64,000 nucleotides of DNA from Weissella paramesenteroides ATCC 33313 (lineage in GTDB: Bacteria > Bacillota > Bacilli > Lactobacillales > Lactobacillaceae). The position numbers were made by a program, and so were the translations under genes. This document shows positions 1 through 8,865 of the stretch, piece after piece. The first letter of the stretch is position 1, and each line of letters begins with the position of its first letter. The notes beneath the pieces were generated by a model, which worked only from the letters and a program-made list of their open reading frames with translations, was not told the origin of the DNA and made no database searches. The stretch is from positions 42,889 through 106,888 of the forward strand of contig NZ_GG697130.1 of the NCBI RefSeq assembly GCF_000160575.1, read 5' to 3'.

Positions 1-529
1 CCAATACTTCAGGCTCAACCTCATCTTCAAAGCTTTCAAAGGTTTCTGATGCAACTGCATCATCCGTTGGTGAAAGAACAATATCCTCTTCTGTCTGTTC
101 AGCAACATCAGCTTTAATCTGTTCTCTAAAATCATCGGCCTTTGCTTTAGCTTGATTAGATAAGTCTTGTGCTTGATTTCGTAAATCCGTTGCCTTTGCT
201 TGCGCTGAGGCCAACAATTCATCAGCCTTTGCACGTAAATCAGCAGACTTTTCTTCAGCTGATTCCTTAAGGTCTGTCACCTTGGTATCAAAGGCATAGC
301 TCTTATCAGAAACAAAATCATCGGCCTTATCACGAACTGATGCAACGGCATCAGTCGCAGCATAACTGTAATCCACTACTTTATCACGAAAATCAGCTAC
401 AACATCATCAAACTTTTCTTTTAAGTCATCTTGTTGTTCAACAGTCAACATCTTGTAGTAACCGTATCCTGCAGCGGCAACTAAACTACCAAATGCGACA
501 CCAGCTAAAAATCCTTTTGTCTTTGACAT
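1..529 (-). CDS. YtxH-domain protein, C-terminus cut by window edge
   Basis: Reading leftward from an ATG at 529 the frame is open to the window edge (176 codons, no stop). A strong GGAGG lies just upstream. The N-terminus is a short hydrophobic segment with small residues (about residues 5-25), as in YtxH/general-stress proteins. The rest is charged and alanine-rich with heptad-like spacing, so probably a long coiled coil outside the membrane segment. It follows a DUF948 protein, the usual partner of YtxH proteins in Firmicutes, so both are probably cell-envelope or stress associated. Exact function is unknown. Confidence 0.75.
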   Translation of the reverse strand, partial: MSKTKGFLAGVAFGSLVAAAGYGYYKMLTVEQQDDLKEKFDDVVADFRDKVVDYSYAATDAVASVRDKADDFVSDKSYAFDTKVTDLKESAEEKSADLRAKADELLASAQAKATDLRNQAQDLSNQAKAKADDFREQIKADVAEQTEEDIVLSPTDDAVASETFESFEDEVEPEVL

Positions 530-559
530 GAATATATCCTCCGTTTTATTAACCAATGG

Positions 560-958
560 CTATTTTTGCGTAGCTTCAGCTTTTTTTGCATTCTTACGAT
601 TCTTTCTAGCTGCATTAGCCGCAAAAAGTGCTGACGCTACTTTCGTCTTGTTTGAACTAGACGATGATCGTACTTTGTCTGTTAAATTATGCGTCGCATC
701 ATTTAATTCTGATACTGAGGTCCCCAAATCAGCAATTGCCTGAAAGGCAGGATCAATTGTTGCCACCTTTCCATTCACATCATCTAGCAACGTGTCTACA
801 TTAGCTAATATATCATTAGCCTCACGTGCAATAATGTCAACATCTTTCGTCACAACACCTAGTGTTTGCGTCAATCTCACTAAGAATAATCCAATAAATA
901 GAACTAATAATAATACTGCAATAGCTAAAATTATTAGAGCAATTTGTCCACCTGACAT
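560..958 (-). CDS. DUF948 family membrane-anchored protein
   Basis: 132 residues. One N-terminal transmembrane helix (about residues 5-28, rich in L/I/V) is followed by a soluble region with aspartate/asparagine-rich heptads and a basic C-terminal tail. This is the DUF948 pattern usually found beside YtxH. I start at 958 because AGGAGGGAAA lies directly upstream; a longer reading adds 11 residues without a ribosome site. A promoter is visible at 993-1021, and the gene is followed after about 30 bases by the YtxH gene, so the two form an operon. Function is not established. Confidence 0.8.
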   Translation of the reverse strand: MSGGQIALIILAIAVLLLVLFIGLFLVRLTQTLGVVTKDVDIIAREANDILANVDTLLDDVNGKVATIDPAFQAIADLGTSVSELNDATHNLTDKVRSSSSSNKTKVASALFAANAARKNRKNAKKAEATQK

Positions 959-992
959 ATTTTCCCTCCTAGCATTTCTGTGTATACCCACT

Positions 993-1021
993 ATTTTAAC
1001 GTTTTATACCTGTACTGGCAA
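993..1021 (-). promoter_or_regulatory. Promoter of the DUF948-YtxH operon
   Basis: On the minus strand TTGCCA (1016-1021) and TAAAAT (993-998) are separated by 17 bases, with the DUF948 start about 35 bases downstream. This is a sequence match only. Confidence 0.5.
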
Positions 1022-1097
1022 TTGTAAGAATTTTATAGATAAAAGTATACACCAGATATGATATCATCATTACTTTCTAAAATTACCTAACTTGACG

Positions 1098-2912
1098 TTA
1101 CTCAAGGCCTAATTCATTAACTAATTGTTCGAATTCATTTAAGCGCTGCTCAAAGACATTGAACGTCTCTCGTAGATAGTCAGGCTTCGTCATATCGACA
1201 CCTGCTTTTTTCATGACATCAATTGGAAATGCTGATGCACCAGCTTTTAGATACTCCTTATATGCATCAACCGCCGTCTGTCCCCCATGTAAAATTTTAT
1301 CTGCCAGTGCCGTAGCGGCAGCAAAACCGGTACTATATTGGAAGACATAGAAGTTATAGTAAAAGTGTGGAATACGCTCCCACTCGTGTGCAATTTCTTC
1401 ATCTACAGTCAATGCTGGCCCATAATAACGTTGGTTCAACTCGCCATAAGCTTCATTCAATACTTCAGCAGTTAGCGGTGTACCACTAGCATCAGTTTCA
1501 TGCATCCACTGTTCAAATTCAGCAAATTGTGTTTGTCTGAATAAAGTACCCTTGACACCATCGAGATACTGATTTAACACGTATGCCTTTAATTTTTTAT
1601 CAGTAATGGTACGTAATAGGTAGTCTGTTAACAAATTTTCATTCGTCGTCGATGCAATTTCTGCAAGGAAAATTGGATAGTCACCATATTGGTAAGGCTG
1701 ACTCGTTCTTGTTAAGTAAGAGTGCACAGAATGACCCATTTCATGTACTAATGTACTTAAATTATTCAAATTATCAACCCAATTTAGTAGAATGAATGGG
1801 TTTGTATCATAAGAACCACCTGAATAGGCACCCGAACGTTTACCTTTATTCTCAATAACATCAATCCAACGATTATCAAATGCTTTTTGGACAATTGCTA
1901 GATAATCTTCACCCAAAGGAGCTAATGCTTTTAATGCTTCAGCTTGAGCACGTGGATAATCAATTTCATAGTCTGGTTCACCAAGAATTGGCGTATACAA
2001 ATCATAAGAATGTAGCTCTGAAAGTTTCAATAATCGTTTACGTAAATTCATATAGCGATGCAATAAAGGTAACGCCTTATTTACTTCAGCCACAAGCGTA
2101 TCATAAACTATCTCAGGCACATTATTAGCAGCCAAAGCAGCTTGACGAGCTGAGTCAAAATGGTGCACCTGGGCTAAATAATTATGTCCCTTGACATGAC
2201 TACCAATCAACGACGCAAACGTATTATCTAGTGCCATGTATGATGCGTAAAATGTTTTAAACGCATTTCTACGTACATCCGGATTAACAGATTCTAATAA
2301 TCGTGAATAAACCCCGTCTGACAAGGTTTCTAATTCACCTTCATCATTTTCTACAGCATCAAACTGGATGTCAGCATTATCCAACATACCAAATGCTCGT
2401 TCTGAAGCACCAAAAACATCCCCTGCAGCAGCTAATAATTTTTCTTCATTTTCAGGAAGGACATGACCTTTTTGTGTCAAAATATCATCAAAGTAGTGTT
2501 GGTAATCATTTAGACGTGGCTCAGCTGCAAAAAATGCTGCAAGCTGCTCCGCAGAAAGTGAGAGAACCGTTGGGTCAAAAAATGCAATTGCGGCAGAAAC
2601 CTTAGCGGCAATTGTTTCGGCCTTATTACTTAATCCCTGATAAAAACCATTAGCTGTATCTTGATCTGATTTCATTGATGCATAGACGTATAGCTTCTCT
2701 AAGTCACGCATTAACCCTAAGCCGTATTGCAGTGCATTGTATAATGACGTGCCCGATTCTGTTGCACTGGTGGCAAAAAAATCTGCAGTGTTTAGACGCT
2801 CTGCTAATTCATCATAGGCATCTTGCCAAGCTTCATCACTAGCAAAAATTGTACTAAGATCCCATGTTGCTGATTCTGGTAGTTCTTCACGTAAAGGTAG
2901 TTCTTTAACCAT
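1098..2912 (-). CDS. pepF: Oligoendopeptidase F (M3 family zinc peptidase)
   Basis: 604 residues, the normal PepF length. The zinc site HEMGH is followed about 25 residues later by the second glutamate helix (FLAEIASTTNE), the M3B arrangement. The family cleaves cytosolic oligopeptides of roughly 7-17 residues and recycles peptides from protein turnover or Opp uptake. Start at 2912 has GAGGGA upstream. It lies between coiA and the DUF948 gene on the same strand; the pepF-coiA neighbourhood is common in lactobacilli and streptococci. Recognition is secure. Confidence 0.95.
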   Translation of the reverse strand: MVKELPLREELPESATWDLSTIFASDEAWQDAYDELAERLNTADFFATSATESGTSLYNALQYGLGLMRDLEKLYVYASMKSDQDTANGFYQGLSNKAETIAAKVSAAIAFFDPTVLSLSAEQLAAFFAAEPRLNDYQHYFDDILTQKGHVLPENEEKLLAAAGDVFGASERAFGMLDNADIQFDAVENDEGELETLSDGVYSRLLESVNPDVRRNAFKTFYASYMALDNTFASLIGSHVKGHNYLAQVHHFDSARQAALAANNVPEIVYDTLVAEVNKALPLLHRYMNLRKRLLKLSELHSYDLYTPILGEPDYEIDYPRAQAEALKALAPLGEDYLAIVQKAFDNRWIDVIENKGKRSGAYSGGSYDTNPFILLNWVDNLNNLSTLVHEMGHSVHSYLTRTSQPYQYGDYPIFLAEIASTTNENLLTDYLLRTITDKKLKAYVLNQYLDGVKGTLFRQTQFAEFEQWMHETDASGTPLTAEVLNEAYGELNQRYYGPALTVDEEIAHEWERIPHFYYNFYVFQYSTGFAAATALADKILHGGQTAVDAYKEYLKAGASAFPIDVMKKAGVDMTKPDYLRETFNVFEQRLNEFEQLVNELGLE

Positions 2913-2976
2913 TATTGTCCCTCATTTCAGTCTAATATAATCTTCATTTTATCATAGTTTGTTTGTCTATTCAGTG

Positions 2977-4038
2977 CTAGTTCGATAGTTTCCTTGATAG
3001 GATATGAGAATCAATAAAATAAGCTTCTCGGAATGCTTCGAGTTTATCTTGATAAGTGTCAAACCATTTCACTAAGTTGCCTAGTTTAAATTTTCCATTT
3101 GTATATTCAATTTGATTCGCCTTAAGAGCATCATTTAAAAAATGATAAAGCCATAGTTTTTGTACATCCCTTACCATTACACAACCAAATTGCTGCCAAT
3201 CTTGAACAATACATCGTTGCAGCATTTCATCCATACTAACCGACTTGTTCTCTAAAACCATAATAATACGAACAGCAACTTGCCAATGTGGTATCTTAAG
3301 CCCACCTGGGAGTGAATATTGCGCATGGCAAATCCAAGGAATGCCAACAATATTTCTATTTTGTTTATAAAGATACTCTTGTATCTCACGGATTTTTGGC
3401 TTTGCAAGTATAACTGACTGTTGTATCTTTAACAATTGTTGCAGCTGATTATTTACTCGGGTTTTGCGAGTTACTAAACCACCATTATCAATTTGCCACC
3501 ATCCCTGATAGTAAATATTATGCTTATAATTCCAAAAAAATATTTTTAATTCAAAATTATGGATAACTGCAAATTTCGCCATCGTTGTCGCTAATATTCG
3601 CTTTTTTTGATAAGTTTCACCTAAAATCCACAATGTCTGTAAATGTAAATTTCGATAACCAGCCATCCGCTTTCGAACCTGTTCAAGCGTAATGGGAGCA
3701 CACTGAAACTCAATTGCCGTCCATTTATCGCCTCTTCTTATCATTAGGTCTGGTCGCTGCTGGATTTCACTAAGCCAAGGCTCCAGCTTCACTTCATCAT
3801 ATTTTTTACTAAAGTATTGAAATAGAGCTAATTTTCCTTGAAGGTGCAATGCCGATTCGCCTTCACTACTAGCATCACAGTTTGCAAGAATTTTATGTGC
3901 GTAGTGGGCTATCTTGATTTTGCCTTTTTTTAAACAAACGGACTCACCACACCCTGGACATACATACTCATCATTTAATCTTGCCAAATTAGCATCCATA
4001 TACTCTTTTGTATGTGCATGTCGCGCAATTAACATCAT
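2977..4038 (-). CDS. coiA: Competence protein CoiA-like nuclease
   Basis: 353 residues. The N-terminus carries a CxxC zinc-like pair (CPGCGE) followed by a HYAHK motif, then a nuclease-like core with D in RPDLMI and E-x-Q in AIEFQC, as in CoiA/restriction-endonuclease-fold proteins. In streptococci CoiA is needed for recombination of transforming DNA. Two ATGs are adjacent at the start (4038 and 4035); GGAGG spacing slightly favours the second. It sits between mecA and pepF, the standard context. Whether this strain is naturally competent cannot be told from this window. Confidence 0.9.
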   Translation of the reverse strand: MMLIARHAHTKEYMDANLARLNDEYVCPGCGESVCLKKGKIKIAHYAHKILANCDASSEGESALHLQGKLALFQYFSKKYDEVKLEPWLSEIQQRPDLMIRRGDKWTAIEFQCAPITLEQVRKRMAGYRNLHLQTLWILGETYQKKRILATTMAKFAVIHNFELKIFFWNYKHNIYYQGWWQIDNGGLVTRKTRVNNQLQQLLKIQQSVILAKPKIREIQEYLYKQNRNIVGIPWICHAQYSLPGGLKIPHWQVAVRIIMVLENKSVSMDEMLQRCIVQDWQQFGCVMVRDVQKLWLYHFLNDALKANQIEYTNGKFKLGNLVKWFDTYQDKLEAFREAYFIDSHILSRKLSN

Positions 4039-4078
4039 TCAACCTCCATAAATAGAGACGAAAACTAATGTATTTTTT

Positions 4079-4113
4079 ACAAAAAAACTGAGACAGAGAT
4101 TTCTGTCCCAGTT
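4079..4113 (-). terminator. Rho-independent terminator of mecA
   Basis: A 12-bp stem with one G-T pair (4086-4097 with 4102-4113), followed on the minus strand by a T run. It lies just after the mecA stop. Confidence 0.85.
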
Positions 4114-4126
4114 CCACTGGATCATA

Positions 4127-4897
4127 TTACTTAAAGTAGCTTAATACTTGTTCAAGCGCATTATCATTAAAAACAATTTGACCGTGTTCCACCAAAACCT
4201 CAGCAGATACTTCTGAGACTTTGGCAAATTCTCTAGCAACGCCTGTCAAATCCTTAATATCATAATTATTTTGCAGGGCTTGACCATCTATACCTAAGAT
4301 ATAGTAAAACTTACTGTGATACTTTACTAATTTTGTGCTGAAAGCAAAATCTTGTTTTTGCATCATTAGTGAAAATTGAATGATATTCTCAAAATCATCA
4401 AATTGCAGTACCAACTCCTGATCATTAATGTTTTCTGAAGTTAATAATCTATCGACTAAATGGTTCTGCTTATCAGATGTAGAAACATCTTTCATCTGTG
4501 ATTGCTTTATAATTGATTGGTCTGCTACGTTCTGACTATCCTTACTGTCGCTAGCAAGCAATTTATCTAATAAGTCATCAGAAACATCATCATTAGACTC
4601 ACCGGCATCTCGCTTACCAAGTACGGAATTCAGCATCCCCTCCATCATTGTTTTGTCATCAATATTTTTAGAAATAAATAGTTCTAAACCATTTCGATTA
4701 GGCAATACTTGGAAGGTTACGGCTTCGTTATCTTCAAAATCACCATCAACATCGACTTCTTCTAAAATACTATAGAAGAACTCTTCAATTTCATCTTGGT
4801 TGCCCAGCAAATCAACAATTGAAATACTACGCTCCGCTAAATCATCATTTGTGACAACAACGCGAATGGTATCATCATTTATTCGTTCCATTTCCAT
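4127..4897 (-). CDS. mecA: Adaptor protein MecA
   Basis: 256 residues. The N-terminal part beginning MEMERINDDT and the C-terminal domain, separated by an acidic low-complexity linker, match MecA/YpbH adaptors that deliver substrates (ComK, ComX/SigX or Spx-type regulators) to ClpC-ClpP. I choose the ATG at 4897; the longer reading would begin with a GTG lying on top of the ribosome site. It is followed by its own terminator. The adjacent spx gene is a known target class of this proteolysis system. Confidence 0.9.
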   Translation of the reverse strand: MEMERINDDTIRVVVTNDDLAERSISIVDLLGNQDEIEEFFYSILEEVDVDGDFEDNEAVTFQVLPNRNGLELFISKNIDDKTMMEGMLNSVLGKRDAGESNDDVSDDLLDKLLASDSKDSQNVADQSIIKQSQMKDVSTSDKQNHLVDRLLTSENINDQELVLQFDDFENIIQFSLMMQKQDFAFSTKLVKYHSKFYYILGIDGQALQNNYDIKDLTGVAREFAKVSEVSAEVLVEHGQIVFNDNALEQVLSYFK

Positions 4898-4987
4898 AAT
4901 GGGCACCCCTTTCTTCTCAACTAAATATGAGAAATCGTTCTAACAATATATTATAACAAATTCTTGGTTTATTCGTCGAATACATTG

Positions 4988-5022
4988 TAAAAAAGTTGAT
5001 GCCATATTAGAACATCAACTTT
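4988..5022 (-). terminator. Terminator of spx
   Basis: A perfect 9-bp stem (4993-5001 with 5013-5021) followed by a T run on the minus strand, about 30 bases after the spx stop. Confidence 0.85.
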
Positions 5023-5050
5023 AAATAACTTATTTTGACAAAAATTAATT

Positions 5051-5449
5051 CTATAAATCAACCATAGCGGTGACGCGAGCCAATTCTGCCTGACGCATTT
5101 CATGAGGTAAGAATCGTCGAATTTCATCTTCATTATAACCGACCTGCATACGTTTTTCATCCATAATCAATGGACGCTTCAATAGTGCTGGTTGATTATG
5201 CAACAAATCAATCAATGAACTTAACGACATATCGTCTAATTTAATGTCTAATTCTGTAAATAGTTTTGACCTTGTTGAGATAATTTCTTCGGTACCATCC
5301 TCAGTCATACGCAAAATATTTTTAATCTCTTCACGAGTTAATGGTTCTTTAAATATATTTCGTTCTTGATAAGAAATCTCATTCTCCTCGAGCCATGCAC
5401 GCGCTTTTCGGCATGATGTACAACTTGGTGATGTATATAACGTTACCAT
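5051..5449 (-). CDS. spx: Transcriptional regulator Spx (ArsC-like)
   Basis: 132 residues, the exact family size. The redox switch is CTSC near the N-terminus (C10, C13) and the conserved KRPLI segment lies near residue 91. Spx binds the alpha subunit of RNA polymerase and turns on thiol-stress genes when the CxxC is oxidised. AGGAGG precedes the ATG. It has its own promoter (5513-5541) and terminator. An overlapping 63-codon frame at 4969-5160 is a shadow. Confidence 0.95.
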   Translation of the reverse strand: MVTLYTSPSCTSCRKARAWLEENEISYQERNIFKEPLTREEIKNILRMTEDGTEEIISTRSKLFTELDIKLDDMSLSSLIDLLHNQPALLKRPLIMDEKRMQVGYNEDEIRRFLPHEMRQAELARVTAMVDL

Positions 5450-5512
5450 AATGGGCCTCCTCTCGGCACTACAATGATACGACTATTCATACTAATGTTT
5501 CTTATAGTGTCC

Positions 5513-5541
5513 ATTATAACGGTATCGGCCAAAACATGTAA
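5513..5541 (-). promoter_or_regulatory. Candidate spx promoter
   Basis: TTACAT (5536-5541) and TATAAT (5513-5518) with a 17-base spacer, minus strand, about 65 bases upstream of the spx start. Confidence 0.5.
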
Positions 5542-5615
5542 CCCTTTTTTGTCAAATAATTGTAATAAATTAAAAAAATCTCATTTTTTAGTCAATCTCA
5601 GTTAAACTATACGTT

Positions 5616-6728
5616 TTATATTGGTTTTTTATCTGATTCTGTTGCCATCGAAATGAGCGTCTCTTTCAGTTCTGATTCCATATCTTTCATTTGCTGTTCT
5701 GCTGCAACACGTTTGTCCCGACCTTCTTTTTGAATAATCATTGTTTCTTTGATAGTTTTAATCAATTGGTCCTGTGTGTGTTGCAATGTTTCGATATCGA
5801 CAATGCCACGCTCATTTTCCTTGGCTGCTTCAATTGTATTTTGTTGTAACATATCCGCATTTGACTGCAGTAATTGATTCGTTGTATCAGACACAGCTCG
5901 TTGGGCATTTACTGCTTTCTTTTGTTTCAACAATGTTAGGGCAATCGTAACTTGATTTTTCCACAGCGGAATCGCAGAGTTAACTGATGTTTGAATTTTT
6001 TCAGCCAGAACTTGGTTAGTTGTTTGAATCAGTCTAATTTGTGGTGCTTGTTGCAATGTCATTTGTTGCGTCAACTTTAAATCGTTCACTCGCTTTTCAA
6101 GCCGGTGCTGGAATTGTATTAAATCTTGCACTTTTTGGGCTAATAATTGATTATCTGACTGCTGTGCCAGCTTTTGTGCAGCTGGTAATTCTCTTTTTTC
6201 AATATCTGTTAATTTCATTTCTGCCCCAACAATGTGGACATTTAGCTGATTGAAAAAAGACATATTTTTACTGTACAAATCATCAAGCATACGGTTATCA
6301 GCCATTAATTCCGTTTGAAAATGTTGTAACTGTCCGGCAACATGATCAACTTGTGCGCCGATTTTTTGATATTTTGCCGTTAGTTCATAAATGGATTTTT
6401 GCATATTTTTAAATATACGCGCAAAGAATCCCTGTTTAATAGGTGTTAATTCAGTTGGATTAGCCTGAGAAAGATTGAACATCAACTCTGTCAATGTGTC
6501 TCCAATTGGTCCAACATCTTGTGACTGTACCTTTTCCAGTACTTCCTGCGAAAAATCAGTTAGGTCTTTCTGGGTATCTTCACCATATGAAATAATTGAA
6601 TCCAAATGTTCCACATCAAGTTGTTGTGCAAGTTTTAAAGCTTCTGATCGATCCTTTGACGTTAACTGACCCACTCTATCGATTCTACTACTTGTCAAAT
6701 CTTTTTGTGATTGTTGCTCTTCATTCAT
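5616..6728 (-). CDS. TelA/YaaN family protein (toxic anion resistance)
   Basis: 370 residues, mostly helical and charged. The segment around GFFARIFKNMQKS and the long coiled-coil-like stretches match the TelA/KlaA family, first linked to tellurite resistance and common beside XpaC in Firmicutes. Its molecular action is not established. The ATG at 6728 overlaps the end of the xpaC-like gene by 8 bases, so the two are translationally coupled. Confidence 0.88.
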   Translation of the reverse strand: MNEEQQSQKDLTSSRIDRVGQLTSKDRSEALKLAQQLDVEHLDSIISYGEDTQKDLTDFSQEVLEKVQSQDVGPIGDTLTELMFNLSQANPTELTPIKQGFFARIFKNMQKSIYELTAKYQKIGAQVDHVAGQLQHFQTELMADNRMLDDLYSKNMSFFNQLNVHIVGAEMKLTDIEKRELPAAQKLAQQSDNQLLAQKVQDLIQFQHRLEKRVNDLKLTQQMTLQQAPQIRLIQTTNQVLAEKIQTSVNSAIPLWKNQVTIALTLLKQKKAVNAQRAVSDTTNQLLQSNADMLQQNTIEAAKENERGIVDIETLQHTQDQLIKTIKETMIIQKEGRDKRVAAEQQMKDMESELKETLISMATESDKKPI

Positions 6729-7497
6729 GCCTATCTCCCAATGTATCCTTTGTTGTATTCATCCGACTATTTAAATTATTCATATCCTCACTGATTACTA
6801 ACCGGTAATCTTTACATATATTCATCGATAATTCTTTAATCAATTGTCGTGCCGTTTTTAACTGTTTTTTATCTTCATCACTAATAACAGAATGATTTGC
6901 AATTTCTACATAACTCACTAACAATTGTTCTAAATTAGGTAATCTACGATATGCAAAGTCGTTCACCGTGAGCAATTGGGTTGGTTTCTCTGCTAATTTA
7001 TTTAAAATAGCCTCAATATATGTGACAACTTTTGTTTCTATTGCAATTCTTCTAAGTCCCACAGTTTGCTGAAACAAAACTTTTACGTGCCATGCCGATT
7101 TCTGCATAGGCTTAAATGTTTGTTTAAAAACACGGCTATCACGTCGTGTTAAGCCACTCTTATTGATTTTTAAACGAGGATGTTGTTTTAATTGCGTGAG
7201 CTTAGCATGTGGCATGACAAATAATTCCCGTAACCCAACGACCAACATAATTAATAGTCCCTGTGATATTAATCCTAATTGTGGACTGCCCGCAACTAAT
7301 AAAATAAGTACAATTGGTAGAACCCATCGAAAGCTCTTTTTGATTGATACACCTAATACAGCAAGACTACCTATAAAAAGCCAAGCTGCTGCATTTGTAT
7401 AATGACTAAAAATGATGGCCAAAATGAATAATCCCCAAAATAATGTCCATCTTATTTTGCGAAAATATTGCTTTGGTATATGGTCCAAATCCATCAT
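6721..7497 (-). CDS. XpaC-like membrane protein (5-bromo-4-chloroindolyl phosphate hydrolysis family)
   Basis: 258 residues. Three or four N-terminal hydrophobic helices (to about residue 95) are followed by a basic soluble helical domain. Upstream partnership with telA is the classic xpaC-yaaN arrangement. I start at the first of two ATGs at 7497 because TGGAGG lies 6 bases upstream; an upstream in-frame reading lacks a ribosome site. The enzymatic name of the family comes from an old screen and should not be taken literally. Confidence 0.75.
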   Translation of the reverse strand: MMDLDHIPKQYFRKIRWTLFWGLFILAIIFSHYTNAAAWLFIGSLAVLGVSIKKSFRWVLPIVLILLVAGSPQLGLISQGLLIMLVVGLRELFVMPHAKLTQLKQHPRLKINKSGLTRRDSRVFKQTFKPMQKSAWHVKVLFQQTVGLRRIAIETKVVTYIEAILNKLAEKPTQLLTVNDFAYRRLPNLEQLLVSYVEIANHSVISDEDKKQLKTARQLIKELSMNICKDYRLVISEDMNNLNSRMNTTKDTLGDRHE

Positions 7498-7571
7498 ACT
7501 GTTCCTCCAACCTTCATTTTTTTCATTATACAATATTCAATCATTAAATTAGTAACAAAACCCCGTAATAC

Positions 7572-8042
7572 CTAATGTTCATCAGTTGCTTGTTGCAGTT
7601 GATGTTCTTCAGCAAATATCACTTCTTCTCTAGCTTCTTTTTGTTCCAAATCCGCCAAATATCGTCGTGACCAACGATAAACAATCAAAACTAAAATCAT
7701 AATTGCAATAGAAATTGATTGAATCAATATTCCCATCGTGTCATCATGATAAACTAGTAAATTGCGGAGCATTGCTGTAATTCCAATATACATGAAATTT
7801 TGTAATGAAATGTGCTTTTGTAAAAAATATTCTTGTGTTAATACAACAAACTCAAAGAATAAAAACGTTTCTAAAATCAATCGCGCAATGCTATAAAAAT
7901 TTTTCTGAAGGTCTGTTTGCCAAACCATTTGCACCAAAATCCACAAATCCTTGACAAAAAAACCAAACATAATTATTCCTAAGATAAGCATACCCACGCC
8001 TAAAAAAATGTTATATCCTTTTTCAAGATGCTTATAACCCAT
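7572..8042 (-). CDS. PsiE-like integral membrane protein
   Basis: 156 residues with four hydrophobic helices and the conserved LILETFLFFEFVVL-type segment of the PsiE (phosphate-starvation-inducible E) family. Start at 8042 follows GGAGG; an ATG six codons earlier overlaps that site. Function is unknown. In the unlysogenised chromosome this gene would lie just downstream of tRNA-Leu. Confidence 0.75.
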   Translation of the reverse strand: MGYKHLEKGYNIFLGVGMLILGIIMFGFFVKDLWILVQMVWQTDLQKNFYSIARLILETFLFFEFVVLTQEYFLQKHISLQNFMYIGITAMLRNLLVYHDDTMGILIQSISIAIMILVLIVYRWSRRYLADLEQKEAREEVIFAEEHQLQQATDEH

Positions 8043-8182
8043 ATAAGATCCTCCATTCATTTACTATCTCAATAGTACCAAACCGGCATCTGAAGTGATA
8101 GTTTTTTAAATAACCGAACAAAAATAAAATTGTACATACCATAATACTTAATTTATGAGTGCTACAAAAATGTTACCAGTGC

Positions 8183-8228
8183 AAAATAAAAGCCCTAAAA
8201 ATCCTAAAAATGAAGGATTCTTAGAGCT
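8183..8228 (-). terminator. Terminator probably belonging to tRNA-Leu before prophage insertion
   Basis: A 15-bp stem with three G-T pairs (8191-8205 with 8214-8228) followed on the minus strand by a T run. It starts 5 bases beyond the left att core. Removing the prophage would place it immediately after the 3' end of the tRNA-Leu at 47940-48023. Confidence 0.7.
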
Positions 8229-8232
8229 ATTT

Positions 8233-8249
8233 TGAGTGCCGTCGACAGG
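8233..8249. other. attL core
   Basis: 17 bases (TGAGTGCCGTCGACAGG) identical to 47936-47952. They reproduce the last part of the tRNA-Leu acceptor and T stem. Confidence 0.9.
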
Positions 8250-8287
8250 CATTCACTTTCCTATTATATAGGTGTTTACGAGGTGTG

Positions 8288-8308
8288 TGTAGCAAACTTG
8301 TAGCAAAT
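8288..8308 (+). repeat. Left-end integrase arm-type repeats
   Basis: Two tandem copies of a TTGTAGCAAA-like decamer (8288-8297 and 8298-8308). The same word occurs three times next to attR (47782-47812). Such repeats near both prophage ends are expected arm sites for a tyrosine integrase. Confidence 0.6.
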
Positions 8309-8330
8309 ATCCTGTTTCAAATAATGCAAA

Positions 8331-8378
8331 AAGTCTCACCAGATAGAGTGACAGCTCTAACCAGTGGGGATTTTTAAA
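8331..8378 (-). terminator. Terminator-like hairpin near attL
   Basis: An imperfect stem built around CCCCACTGG and CTGGTGAGA, followed by TTTTT on the minus strand. About 155 bases of AT-rich sequence (8379-8533) separate it from the small RNA genes; I see no gene there. It may stop read-through from the phage into the host. Confidence 0.5.
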
Positions 8379-8533
8379 ATGTTCTATCCTAGTTACAAAT
8401 AACCAATAAGATGAGATAAATCATGTAGTACGTAAATCAACAAACTTTGTAGGAATAAGTAGGATAACTAGTAGACGGTTATATCCACCAAATATCTACA
8501 CAATTATTTTAATACAATATTTTAAACAACCTA

Positions 8534-8681
8534 CAAAAAAACCACCAGTCGCATAATCTGGTGGTTTGAACCATGACAAATAGCAAATACAAAATGGTAA
8601 GATATCACAGTTTTAATAGTTATGTGACTCGATCAACACATAACTACTTGTAGAGCAGCTGGAAGAGATACTAAGCCCTAC
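8534..8681 (-). ncRNA. Candidate structured small RNA, copy B
   Basis: Predicted transcript of about 148 nt on the minus strand. Stem 1 pairs 8675-8681 with 8650-8656, stem 2 pairs 8637-8646 with 8617-8626 (10 bp), and stem 3 pairs 8605-8612 with 8569-8576. A rho-independent terminator follows (stem 8539-8548/8558-8567 plus T run). The predicted first base coincides with the foot of stem 1. It is a paralogue of copy A just to the right. Differences in the stems keep pairing (C-G to T-G, T-G to T-A), while the unpaired segment after stem 3 is almost unchanged. No conserved open frame is present. Confidence 0.65.
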
Positions 8682-8687
8682 ATGATA

Positions 8688-8717
8688 ATCATAACACATA
8701 GCAAAAAAGCCCACCAG
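8688..8717 (-). promoter_or_regulatory. Promoter of small RNA copy B
   Basis: Extended -10 TGTTATGAT (TATGAT at 8688-8693). A weak -35 CTGGTG at 8712-8717, 18 bases upstream, lies inside the terminator stem of copy A. Confidence 0.45.
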
Positions 8718-8859
8718 TCGCAATGACCAGTGGGCTGAACCATGAAAGGAGCAAATACAAAATGGTAAGATATCACGGTTTTAATAGTTACGTGACTCGA
8801 TCAACACATAACTAATGTAGAGCAGCTGGAGAATAGCTTCGATAGATATCATGCTCTAC
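8703..8859 (-). ncRNA. Candidate structured small RNA, copy A
   Basis: Predicted transcript of about 157 nt on the minus strand. Stem 1 pairs 8852-8859 with 8817-8824 (8 bp), stem 2 pairs 8805-8814 with 8785-8794 (10 bp, one G-T), and stem 3 pairs 8773-8780 with 8738-8745 (8 bp, one G-T). A 12-bp terminator stem follows (8708-8719/8725-8736) with T6. Copies A and B share about 90 nearly identical central bases but differ in the stem-1 loop length. Position is directly downstream of the lysin gene at the end of the late operon. No known family recognised. Confidence 0.65.
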
Positions 8860-8865
8860 GTAGGA

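Noticed and set aside
792..1061. 89-codon plus-strand frame over the DUF948 start
   Set aside because: Opposite-strand shadow of a real gene and its promoter, without a ribosome site.
4969..5160. 63-codon minus-strand frame at the end of spx
   Set aside because: It overlaps the conserved spx C-terminus and its terminator in another phase.
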